A stretch of DNA of 64,000 bases from Craspedostauros australis (taxonomy: Eukaryota; Bacillariophyta; Bacillariophyceae; Mastogloiales; Achnanthaceae). The DNA is taken from contig JAMXDE010000008.1 in assembly GCA_026770025.1 (NCBI GenBank), positions 1,798,001 to 1,862,000 on the forward strand, in the 5' to 3' direction. Under the pieces are notes generated by a model. It had not been told where the DNA came from, did no database searches, and was given only the letters and a program-made list of their open reading frames with translations. Both the position numbers and the translations under genes were made by a program. This document shows positions 32,430 through 43,218 of this stretch, piece by piece (position 1 is the first letter of the stretch; every line of letters begins with the position of its first letter).

Positions 32430-35400
32430 TCAATCATCGGAAGGTAGCAGGTTGCCATCAATCACATCAGCGTCCTGCCCGTCGTATGGGCGATCATCCA
32501 GAACCTGCTCTTCGTGCGCTTCTTCGCTTTGAGTGTTCTCCTTGGATGCCATGATCCGCAGTTCATGCATCTCGTTCAGGCACTCTTCGCACTCCTCGTC
32601 ATCCAAGTAGCCATTGTTCTCGAGGTATCTCTCCGCTCGACCGTCAGGAGCTGCCAGGAAGCATTTCAGGTACGTGATGTCCACCTTGATCCTCTGCTCC
32701 CAATCAAGCAAGAAAGGCCCGGCCATCAGCTCTTCGTGAAGCACATGAGCGCTCCTCCTCGTGTCCGGGTTCCTGCAAGCAATCGCAGCATCGCACACAA
32801 TCTGCGCCACTTGTTTCGACATGGACGGTACCTTGGTTGCCGGAGGTGCTGATGGATCCTTCTTTCGTGAGGTGGCTTTGTCTGGATGGCAGATCGCCCA
32901 TCCCTGCCTGATGGATTGAGGGAAGTCCACTGTGGCATTTCGTTCACAATTTGCCGTTTCTGCTGCTGCTGTTGCTGGTTCCAGAACACGCGAAGTGAGA
33001 ACGCGTTTGAGCACTTCCGTCTTGGTGGTGCTCTTGTTTGTTGTTGTTGCGTGTCGTCGCTCAGTCGGTTGTGAGCCGCGGATATTCTGTGGATCCATCA
33101 CGAATGCTGGTGAGACCTCGGTGATGTCCTCATCATTGCAAGTGACATCGAGATGGAGAATGTCGAACTTGTCGATCTTGCCCTGCGTGATAGTCTCTGG
33201 ATGCGTCAAGCCCGATGATGCTGTGACCTGGATTTTGTCATCAATCAGATCAATTTGATGGGTGGCGCGAACGGAAACTCGGTTGGTCGCGAATGCTTTT
33301 TCCTTTCCGTCCACACCACAGATGATGGCATGTCCCAATCTGCTCAGATCCAACAGAAGCGTTGTTGTCCCCTTGATGTTGGCAGCTTTCAGCACTGTGA
33401 AAATATCGCCTTCGGTGGCAATCTTTGCGTCCCTGGCACTGTCCACATACAACCTGAGTTGACGTGAGACAAAACCGAAGTGTCCGTCCAAAGCACTCTT
33501 ACCAGCTTGTGCCTCAGTGTACAGCCATTGGATGATTTGGAGTCGTGGTTTGGGAGGGCGGGTTCCGGTGTCTTGCTGTGCTTTTGCCTTCGTGGATGAT
33601 GCAGCCTTCGCGTCATGATAAGATGACTGTTCTGTGTTGATTTTGGGGGGAGGTGGATACTTAGCCTTGTCCTTGTGCTTGCCCTTGTTCTTGGCTGTTG
33701 TCTTCCGCTTCTTCTTCTTCTCTGGCATTGTGTATTCAACTTCAACCTCTCCCTGGTTTAGTCCATGCATGTACCTCATCAGTGCCGGACTCGCAAAACA
33801 ACTGGCATTATCACTTTGGAATACGACCTCTTTGACCCCCTTGTGAAGCTTTGGAAGCACAGTAGAATGTAGAATCTTGATGGCACCAGCAACTTGGACA
33901 TGATCCTGCTTGTTCCGCCCCTTCATCACCATGTCAATGAATTGGTACTCGAACTTACCGTTCTTGTATTGGATTGTCATGACACCTAGGAGAGACATTC
34001 CATTTTTTTCCGAAGAACGCTTTCTGAGCTTCCTGATTCTCCGTTGGGAGGATGCGTTGCTTGTGATCAAGCATGGCAATGATGCGATCTGGATGATCCT
34101 TGAGGCGCTCCTTTTCCTCCGTGATCTTCTGCGCTTGTACCTTTCGTCTCACTTGGTGGGCCATGTACTGGCGCAGCGCGTCATCACACAGGTTAATTGC
34201 TGCAGCCATGCGATCCAATTCGAACGTGTTGCCGGTGATGCTGTTGGTGGCAGTTTTCATGAAGTTGCGAACACGAATCGGGAAGAACGTCATGACATCT
34301 GCACATTGCTTGCATGCTTGGTTCACAAACGGGAGGGAGCCATTTGTCAGAGCGAACTCCGCGGAATGTAGATTATCCGCGGTTGACTTCACCTGGATGT
34401 GTTTGTTTGCGTATTCCCATTTTGCAAATGAAAGAACAGAATCACTGTCCGTGATGATGGCCTGTGCCTCGTTGAGAAGTTCAGACACGAGCTCTTTGTC
34501 TTGATGTTCCTTGTTCTGAGTCCGAAGCAGTTCCATGACTCTCTTAATCATGCTTTGGAAGTGCATGAATACAGTCAGAGTGTCTGTGTAGAAGGAGGAC
34601 AGGCCAGTTTGACACTTGCCACGTCGCGTGAGCAATGTCAGGATACTCCTGAAGGCAGGCATACCAACTGGGTCATCTGTTGTGTTCTTGTACTTGGCAA
34701 AGAGCTGCTCTTCTGATATTGATCCGCGAATGAAGATAGGCAGGTCTGGGAACAGAACACCAGCCAACTTGACGCTCCTTGTGATGCCTGGCCGGTACTG
34801 GAACATGGAAGTGAGAAACGAGACTACACCCTGGAGACTAGATTCCTTGACACGGTACTTGTAGTCTGCGTGTGGAAACTTGCCGCCAGAGAGGATCATG
34901 CCACCAACATGTGACAGTCGCCTGTGTCCTGTACGAGACATGGATCGGCGTCCAAGCTTGATCTTTGCCTTGTCTCCTTTCGACAAGCTACTGTAGTGCG
35001 CGGCCAGGATTCGGGTGCAGCGCCTGGAGTCACAGGTCATTGCCAAAACCGCACGAGCAGTCAGCGATAGGTCTTGATTCCCCCAGAAGGCTAAATGACA
35101 GAGAGTCTGCTCCAGCAACACAGGAGGGAGCTGTTTGCGATGTCGCACGAAGGTCATGGCTTCTGAAAGCTGTTCGGGGGGTTCTCTGCCAGGAAACATG
35201 TGCTGGGTTGACCCACCACAAACTCCATCCCAGACTCGGTTGATGAGACTCCAACGACCAGTCGCTGTCTTTCGTGGGAGACGTTCAAATCCATCTACAT
35301 GGAACCGTGAGAGGGGTTTGATGCTAATGCCAGCTGCTTCAAAAATGGCTTGCAGCATTTTTCTTCGATTCACCTTGCCCTCGTTGGCTGGAACGAACGC

Positions 35401-36075
35401 AGCATCCGTGTCATCCTCACTGGTTGTACTCGCACAATCCGACTCGCACTCTTCCATAGACACAGCGACATCTCGTCGCGCGAGCACATCATCTCTTTCC
35501 TGTCGATGTGGCGCCCTGCATCTGGTTGCTGATGATTTGCGCTTGGGACGTGTGGGCGCAGCAGCATCACCACAAGTCCCAATGGAGAACGAATTGGCCT
35601 GTGGTACAAAGGCATTCACACCTGTGTGACGTGCACCTCCGCTGATGGATGATGCACAGTTTGGGCAAAATGGTGGCCTACTGCAGTGACTGCAGAACAG
35701 GGTCAGACATTGCTTGCAAGGCATGATACCAAAGCAGTTGGGACCCATGTAGTCAGATGTTGGAGTTTCCATGCTGTTGTTGGGGTGGAATGTAGAGTAT
35801 GGTAGACCACCCACGCCTGTACCGATGTAGCTGGGGATGCAAAAGGAAGGAGGTTGTATGTTGGGAGGGACATGATGATTCGCAACCATGGGGAGAGGAG
35901 GACTGTGAACGCTGCCATTGTGGTTTGGTCCAACAGGTGCAGAGTATTGGTACGTTGCGTAGTGCCCATGAGGTGGTTGGGGATAGATGGATGTGCCAGC
36001 AGTTGCTGTTTGACGTTGCACCTTTGATTGGGATGGATTGGGGTCGCTGCTCGAATCCTCGCGTGGACGGGTCAT
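32430..36075 (-). CDS. Transposase-like protein, frameshifted in a homopolymer
   Basis: Two overlapping frames form one protein of about 1214 residues. The upstream frame starts at the ATG at 36075 (MTRPREDSSSDPN), has a Cys-rich finger CKQCLTLFCSHCSRPPFCPNC, and runs through a helical region to LDHKQRILPTENQEAQKAFFGKK. The downstream frame takes over with GMSLLGVMTIQYKNG, EVVFQSDNASCF, WLYTEAQAGKSALDGHFG and a long acidic tail. The switch falls in a run of seven T (34003-34009, plus strand), so one base is extra; sequencing error, recent mutation or recoding are all possible. Conserved-looking acidic positions (LDHKQ, QSDNA, SALDGH) suggest an RNase-H-fold DDE/D-type transposase with an insertion between the second and third. 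An ATG at 36252 is also in frame. The superfamily is not recognised with certainty. Confidence 0.7.
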
Positions 36076-36732
36076 GATGCGATAGCGATGGTGGCTGACG
36101 GACGATGTGGGTGGGGGGAAGGCACAGATGATTCTGAATGATCTCGATGTTGGGGAGCACTGAGTGTTGTGCTGACATTGCAGATACGAGAGCACAGCAG
36201 ACAGCGACAACAATACACAACAAACCAAAATGACACATGCATATTCGTTCACAACAGCATGAGGGATGTGTTTGTGTCAAGATCGGCAGCAACAGTTCAA
36301 CGGTCGCTCATTGGTGCATACGTGATTGTGATTGGAGAATGTATGTGGAACCATCTGCGATTTTTATTCTGGCGAAAGAGTGAGTGTGACGCGGCGCCAA
36401 CACAACGAGAGAGCAAGTGCAAGAGAGAGAGAGAGAGAGAGAGCGACGAGTGCTACATTAATCCGTCTATCCATTCATTCTCTATTGAATTTCATAATAC
36501 TTTTTATTCTCATCGATTGTCACCTCGATTTCTCATCATTTGCATTGGCATCGTGAGAGACGATCGCGTGTGTATCATGATTGCTTCCCTGGTGGCCAAA
36601 CGCAAAACGGTAGAATACAATCGATCTGTTCTTCGTTGGCTGCCATTTGGAGTTGTGTTGGCTGTCGGCGCCGATCGTCTCAGATGCGACGATTGAAGTA
36701 TCCGCAGTGAATGGGCAAGAGTACAGTCGTTG
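36076..36732. other. Upstream region of the transposase gene
   Basis: Probable promoter and leader. Contains an (AG)n run at about 36422-36443. No other gene is supported. Confidence 0.4.
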
Positions 36733-36966
36733 GGTGTGTGGTGTGTGGTGCGTGGTGTGTGGTGTGTGGTGTGTGGTGTGTGGTGTGTGGTGTGTGGTGT
36801 GTGGTGTGTGGTGTGTGGTGTGTGGTGTGTGGTGTGTGGTGTGTGGTGTGTGGTGTGTGGTGTGTGGTGTGTGGTGTGTGGTGTGTGGTGTGTGGTGTGT
36901 GGTGTGTGGTGTGTGGTGTGTGGTGTGTGGTGTGTGGTGTGGTGTGTGATGTGTGATGTGTGATGT
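36733..36966. repeat. (TGTGTGG)n minisatellite
   Basis: About thirty tandem copies of a 7-base unit, nearly perfect, degrading to GTGTGAT at its right edge. It produces long His-Thr or Val-Cys-Gly frames on both strands, which are artefacts of the repeat. Confidence 0.95.
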
Positions 36967-39900
36967 GAGTTCGCTGGGGGCGGACATTCTGTTCTGCCTG
37001 TTGCTTTTGATTGGTGCGTCGGAGATTGGTGGCTGGTCCATGAATCTGTCATTTGTGATCCCATCGTGTTGTTTTCTTGATTTTCGGACATACTTTGGTT
37101 CTTCGTTGTTCATTTGCTAAATGTCATTCATCCTCGTGAGCAACAAACGACATTTACACTGAACCATTGACGATTCCCATCCAATCAGATTTGACCGAGG
37201 TGCGCCAAATTCACAACAACAACTCCCACACCACACCCACATTTTCGATCAAGACAACAAAACTGGATCGGGCATCGACCAAGGCATGCAGTGTATTGTC
37301 GAGTATGAGACAAGTAGAAGACGCCAAGTCGATCTTCGAACCATGATGGAACCACAAAAGCGCAGCGCTCACAATGGTGCAGGAGCGCGTCCGTGGTTCC
37401 ACATATTTCAGGAGCCGCTGCAATTTGTCCACTGCCGTCGCTGATCGTCAATTCTGTTGGTTGAGTCGTTGGCCTCGTGATGCCAAGCGGTAGGAAATCA
37501 TGCCCCGCACCATCTCCAGCATCCGGGCCATCCGCAAACCTGCGTAACCATCTGTATCAATTCCATATGCATCTCCTTCCATTGGTGGAATTCGAAAAGG
37601 CCAACACCACACGGATCCGCGAGCAATTGAAAGTCAACACACAGTCTGCTGGAGCCCGGAGCCCTCGCAAGAGGATTGCGAGCAACATCAATTCGGAGCG
37701 TGTAGATCGCTCAGGCACAACTTCCCCTTTCCCATCAGCCGGACACCATGCATTATTGCGCAATACGAATGGTTGATGCAACTGTAATGGCATAGACTCA
37801 CCTCAATCGCGCCAATCGTGCATGACACTGACGATGCCCTCCAGAAGGTGCATGTCGACGGAGAGGAATTTGCATGGGTATGGATTTGGTTGGGTAGAAA
37901 TAGCACCAGACGGAATTGCGAAACAAAAATTGGACGACTAAAAAGTAAACAATGAGGCGGAGGAGATGAGAGTGGTTCGTCCCTCCAGACGTCGAAACCG
38001 ATAGAATGCGTGATGGAAACGTTCAGGCGAGGGTGCAAAAATGTTAGTGCGAAGAATATCACGGGGTCCCTACATAGGTATGCTTTTGTTGGCATAGGAA
38101 TAGCACCAGGCGGAATTGCGAAATAAAATTGAACGACTACAAAGTAGACGACAAGACGAAGAAGACGACGCCAGTCCGAGCATGTGGCTGTCGAAACCGA
38201 TGGAGTCCGTGAACGCAGCGGAAAGGGGAAGATATTGCAACTTTATCGTGAGAAATAACACGAGAGAAAACGAGAATCCGGCAACACAACGCGCCGAACT
38301 AAAAAAGCACAGGGTGAATCGCATGCATCGTATTGGTGGGTGGGTATGTCGGCAGCGTTGAAATCAAGGTATGGAGTTCATCCAACGGAGAGGATCGTGC
38401 AAAGGATGAATGCAGTAATGTTTGCAATTGTGCTACGCACACAACAACATCGTATACCACTATTGAAAAATTCAGTAGATTGATTTGGGAGAAATTCGGG
38501 GAACCAGAAATTGGACACAAAGGACCCAAGACAAACAAGGAGTTGGCACGGCACAACTCCAGGTTGTGGCTCTCACACTCCTGCGCAAGCCAGAGTGGGT
38601 ATGATGGTGCTGTCGTACGCTGTCTAGTGTATGAACATACCTATCGTTCAATGATAAGAATCTAATCAGTGGATTGCTAGAGTAGGCACAAGGTGGGCAC
38701 CTGCAGCATTGCCACAGAATGCTACGAGGAAACCATCGCCGCCGACACCAAGCGGCATGCCGAATGGAATGAGATTCTTGAATGATCGATCCCAAATGCT
38801 CTGCTCCAAGTACAACGCAATCTCCATGATGCTGGTAACATTGTCTGGTACAACTGGACTGACTCCAAGAGCAAATGTGCTGACTTCTGCCCATGAGCTA
38901 ATCGGTGACTTGCGCCAGGCTGCTTTCACAGTTGCGTGTAGCAATTTGTGGCTGCACGTACCGGCGTTTGCTCCGCCCATCTGCACCATGTCCTGCGATG
39001 GTACCAATACGGCGACTATGGTTCGTCGCCAAGTGTGTCGATACGGTATCCTTGGGATGATCACAGCTCGCTCCATCCATCCATTCGTCGATCTATCCAA
39101 TACGTATGGTGCTGGTATCAGTAGCATGGCATGTCGTGTCATGTCGTATCGGCAAGTCACGAATGTATTCTGGAGTGTGCGCGATTTGTCGCTTGGCTTG
39201 TGAATCGGGATGCGCAGTTCTCTTGCAAATGGACACCAGTTCTCAGCGCAGAGCAGTGGCTCACATTTTGCTCTCACACGAACACAAGTCAATCGTGACG
39301 AGAGGACGAGCACGCGCCATCAATTCGAAAATGTTTGTGCTTGCGAGGAAATCGGAACAACCTCTCAGCCTCATCCACACTACCTCATCCGTTAGTATGG
39401 CACTATTGTTTCATTGCTCAGAACATCCCATCCATCTGCCCCGACGCTTTCCGTACAGATGATCACCACCAGCTTCTCGCCTATCGCTCATCCAACAACC
39501 GCTGGGGGAGACAACAAATCGCATCCGCCTGTGGAACAGCGTTCACCAATCATCAACCGCCAGTGCCATTCATGGTTGGCGCCGGCTGTTGCTTGCTCTG
39601 TGACTATCCAGACTGCCACGAACGGCCCCAGCAGACAACGGAGAATGACGACGATCAGCGAGAGCAAGTGATGTTACCAAATCCATAGGCGCAAAAAAAA
39701 ATCACACACACATGTCAGCATCGATGTCTTCGCCTAGAGCAAAATTGGAGCTGTGTTTCCACAGCACCAAGAAGAATCGCTGTCGTATGCGACGCTGCTA
39801 TCAAACCAATACAATAACCCTAAACCCAATCCACAAAATGGTGTCCAAACGGTCAGCACGTTGTTGTTCCTTGTCTTTGATCCACAACAACTCTGGAGAC

Positions 39901-41280
39901 GATAACGCACCATGGAACTGATCGTCATACCTATCTTATGAGGGTAACAATGCTGACAATCCTCGCACTCCAAGTCTGCCTGCGCCGCTGACCACCAAGC
40001 GCACCTTGTGGATGCAACACCATCGTTGACGGTTGGAATTGACGGTGGAATGTTGATTCTGCGGAAGTCAGCCGATCCATCACAAGATCGAACGTGATCA
40101 GCCTCCGATGTGCAAATAATACAAATGTGGGCAGGTAGGATAAAAAAACAGATGCATTATATGATATGATATACTGCTGTACTCCCCTTCTTGTGTTCAG
40201 TGCGGTACATCATTCTGTTCTCGCAGAGCCACTCCGCAGTTTTGCGGCGCACCAGAACCGATTCTTCTGGGGAATGTGTGTTGGCACACACAAAGCACTC
40301 CGGAATGCGCGAGCGCAGTGTCTGAATTGGTTCTGTGATGATCGGGAGACGATACGGATGTGTTGTGTGTGTGTGATGATGTGAGATTATTATGGATACT
40401 CTGATTGTCTCTGCAGAGGCTGTGAACATGGGATTTGCTGCTGCTCCGTCTGTCATCCGACCGTGTACCAACAGGTTCTGTTCCACACAGGTTTCTAACA
40501 AAAATCCATATACTACGTCTGTATGTCCACCGAAATCAGAGGTAGAACAGAGCGATTCTTTGGGTGCGACATGGAACAAAACCAGGAAAAGGAATGAAAC
40601 ATGATCCAGGAAAGAGCAAAATGAGCTCACAAACTTCCACAACAACAACGAACATCAAATCCTCCAGGAGAGGCGCAACGAACGGAAACTCACCAACTCG
40701 AGAAGAGCACAGCAGCGTACATCAGGAATGTGCCGTAGTCGCCAGCTGACTTTATTTCGCAGAACAAGAACCTTATCCTCCTGCACCTATCTTGTCACAG
40801 AGTCTCGTGACCCTTGTATGAAATGAGAGACCACACGTGGAACGCGCGAGATCATGGTGCGACGAACCCGGCAGTGATCACAGTTCCCGCGCTCACGAAG
40901 TACTACCAGCATCAGCAAAGGCAAAAGTAACATCCCACTATACCTGGTGGAATATGCTGATAGCTCTGCACCTTCATCCCATCCTAATGTCGTACGTACA
41001 GCGCGGTGCACGTACGTACCATCGCATCCTGATGCAGTTTTTCTCCTCCACACCTGTTCCGCGTCCGCCGCGAGAAACTGCGTGCAATCAATTGGGGCCA
41101 AAAACAGCCGAAATGTATGCCCGTTCGCACGACTGTAGACACGTCTGAGTTCAGCTTCGAGCGCCTTGCTGTGAGTCCGTCTGAGAGAGGAAAAAAGAAC
41201 ATTTTCGCCGCTCGCCGACGTCCAACTTGAAGACAATGACGAGTCGCATCCATGTCCGATCGAAAGCTAAAAACCTAAAG
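36967..41280. other. Right part of the element: unassigned coding-like remnants
   Basis: Several open stretches look partly protein-like, but none gives a recognised domain. They include plus 37190-37450 (a frame reading SIFEP then a stop then WNHKSAALTMVQERV), plus 37477-37776, and the 215-codon minus frame 38666-39313. Minus 40157-40648 can be read with a 78-nt phase-0 intron (AGA|GTATCC...TTCAG|ACA). The mixture of short good-looking segments and stops suggests decayed cargo, as for the prolyl oligopeptidase, but no family can be named. Confidence 0.35.
37877..38275. repeat. 200-bp tandem direct repeat (2 diverged copies)
   Basis: Copy 1 is about 37877-38076 and copy 2 about 38077-38275. 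Shared blocks TAGCACCAG/CGGAATTGCG lie at 37901 and 38101, exactly 200 apart, and GTCGAAACCGAT at 37991 and 38189. Confidence 0.8.
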
Positions 41281-41299
41281 CACGGGCTACTGTGGGGAA

Positions 41300-41459
41300 T
41301 TTCTCAACTCAAGCCCTCATAACTTATAAAATATAAAGTGTAGCAATTCTAGGAAAGTCAATCCGTCACTTTCTCATAGAGAGGAACATCATATTAAATT
41401 TATAGGGAAATCTGAGAGGACTTCCCGAGAAAGGTGTACTATTTTCGCTCAGGCGGGTC
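41300..41459 (-). repeat. Right terminal inverted repeat
   Basis: 41422-41459 is the exact reverse complement of the left 38 bp. Imperfect similarity continues inward to about 41310, with blocks at 41344-41352 and 41314-41323 at the same distances from the end as on the left. Confidence 0.88.
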
Positions 41460-41463
41460 ATAA
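41460..41463. repeat. Target site duplication, right copy (ATAA)
   Basis: ATAA immediately outside the right inverted repeat, identical to 28249-28252. Confidence 0.85.
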
Positions 41464-41897
41464 ACCGCAAACACGCTCGGTCGTCACGTGTTGTCACTGC
41501 TCTGTTGGCCCATCCTCTTCGTATTGACGAGCAACCATTGCAATCACTCCGTGCTGCGCTTGCATCACACCAAACTCCGAGCAGCTCGTACGAACATCAC
41601 CACCGAGAGCACACTGCCGGAGTGCTGCTGCCACTGATACCAGAGGAATACTCTGGTCGGTCCGTCCACGGATAGAGAGACCATCGAATCCAAACACACA
41701 GCCGACTCCCTCGTCGAAGAGACAGCACATGAAGTAATACTGCTTGTACTCGGAGAAAGCATCCTACTCTACCATTTTCTATACACGAGTGAAGGACATT
41801 GTACACCACCAAGCAGGTCGAGGCAGTCAGAGAGCATAACATTGCAGCAAGCACAGTAGCAAGCACAGTAGCAAGAACAGCAGAAAGCACAGCAGAG
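41464..41897. other. Upstream region of the CUE-domain gene
   Basis: Presumed promoter and leader. A short tandem with CAAGCACAGTAG units occupies about 41849-41895, just before the start codon. A minus-strand frame 41494-41730 has a faint look of a proteasome beta segment (GVGCVFGFDG) but does not match further and is not entered as a gene. Confidence 0.4.
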
Positions 41898-43218
41898 ATG
41901 TCGATCACGTACGAGGAGGCGCTGGCCACGCTGGAGGCCATGTTCGGCGATCCATGGACGAAGGAAACACTCGACGCGGTTCTACGGCACGAGAAAGGTC
42001 ACATGGAGAACACATGCGAGCGCATCCTCAACCACGGTAGCAGGAATCCCAAGATCCTGATCGACCAACTCAAGAGCGGCGCCGAAAACCCTCAGGTATC
42101 CATCGATGCCGAACTCGCTCGACAGCTCAATCAACGGGAAAACAAGGGGCGTTCGCAAGGTTCCAAGGCCCTGGAAGGCAAGCCGAGAAAGGGAAAGCCG
42201 ACAACGCTGCCCCCTGGCTTTCTTCGCGTGCCGGGCTACAAGTATGCCGCGGACACAACCGCATCTAATGCTGCTGCTGCCGCAGGAAAAATCGACGATG
42301 AAACCCTCGCGCGGATGCTGCAGGACGAACTATTCTCTGAGGAGCTTGCCAGGAATCCTGATTTCGCTCATCTGGCGAGAGGGAGGAACGCATCAGCGAG
42401 GTCTTCCAGCCGTGCAGGACGTGGCGCAGCTGGGTCAAGAACGTCCTTCCCCGCCGCCAGAAGGTCGGCGACTTCCAATGCCACGGTTACATCAAATGCT
42501 GAAGAGAGGCCGAAGATTTTCGGAAAAATATCAGGTGAGTACTTGTACTTGTGCTCGCATTCATACTCGTACTCGTATCCTTACAGCTGGGTGCTGCAAG
42601 TGCAACCGCAACGGCAAGTGCAACCTCAACGGCAAATGCAATATCACTAGCACCAGCACCAGCGAAATCAAGGCAGAAATGGCACACCCCAGAACGTACC
42701 GTGTCACATGGCAATGCTGGCAGGGACCGTGTGCTAGCCAGCTCGAGGAGCCAGATATCATACCATACGAACACGCATGCACGTTTGAATGAGTGGATGG
42801 ATGAATGAATGAGTGACAAGCTCCTCCTTGCCAGGTTTATGGATTGCTTCGGCGCATTGTCTCTTCATCATAGGAATCGCGGGGACTTGTTAGATCGCAT
42901 GCTCTTACGGTACACATCCCCATTTCCGCCAACTCCATTCCTACTGGTACGTCATCCCTGTGACCGCCACATTTGCCTATACCCACAACCTCGTTCCCTC
43001 TCTGCCCGATTTCCCCGCGACGCGCAGAGCTTGGCGACAATGCGCGAAAACGGCTGGCCCTATTTGCCTCTCAGTTCGAGCAGAGACTGAATGCACGCAA
43101 CGTGCCAGCTGGTGCCAATGCAACTCGCAGCCCTGGGGATGCTGTTGCCGAGCGTCGAGGTCTGCTGGATGATGAGTTCGAAGACACGATCGAGTTTGAG
43201 ACGAGAAAGAATCAGTAG
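41898..43218 (+). CDS. CUE-like domain protein (2 exons)
   Basis: Exon 1 runs 41898-42534 and exon 2 runs 43028-43218, joined in phase 1 (TCAG|GTGAGT, GCGCAG|AGCTT), giving 275 residues. The chosen ATG (MSITYEEALATLEAMFGDPW) starts a CUE/UBA-type three-helix region, about residues 4-45: ATLEAMFG, LDAVLRHEKGHMENTCERILNHG. CUE domains bind ubiquitin. A basic middle follows with TLPPGFLRVPGYKY, then DDETLARMLQDELFSEEL, an arginine/serine-rich stretch, and a helical C-terminus LGDNARKRLALFASQFEQRL ending EFETRKNQ. The presence of a CUE domain suggests a ubiquitin-related adaptor, but no specific orthologue is recognised. The intron contains the TACTCG words seen in intergenic DNA. Confidence 0.75.

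Larger units (their letters stand above)
28253..41459. mobile_element. 13.2-kb DNA transposon with long TIRs and cargo
   Basis: The 38 bases at each end (28253-28290 and 41422-41459) are exact reverse complements starting GACCCGCCTGAGC, and a 4-bp ATAA duplication flanks them. Inward of the perfect part the ends remain collinear without gaps: CTAGAATTG lies 107 bases in at both ends and a GTTAT-A/G-AGGG block lies 136 bases in. The original TIRs were therefore about 150 bp and have diverged inside. Contents: a transposase-like gene (32430-36075, minus), a decayed prolyl oligopeptidase (29893-32151, plus), telomere-like repeats, a (TGTGTGG)n array, a 200-bp tandem repeat and several unassigned coding-like stretches. 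A 4-bp duplication is known for Sola and some Academ elements, but I cannot assign the superfamily from sequence alone. Confidence 0.88.

Noticed and set aside
36510-37113. Long His-Thr-Pro and Val-Cys-Gly reading frames on both strands
   Set aside because: They are produced by the (TGTGTGG)n array, and translation periodicity follows the 7-base repeat.
38666-39313. 215-codon minus-strand open frame with GMPLGVGGDGFLVAF
   Set aside because: No domain is recognised, the opposite strand is also open, and the surrounding element is full of decayed sequence. Mentioned only as a possible remnant.
41494-41730. Minus-strand frame resembling a proteasome beta-subunit segment (GVGCVFGFDG)
   Set aside because: Only one short stretch looks similar. 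The rest does not match, and neighbouring exons were not found.
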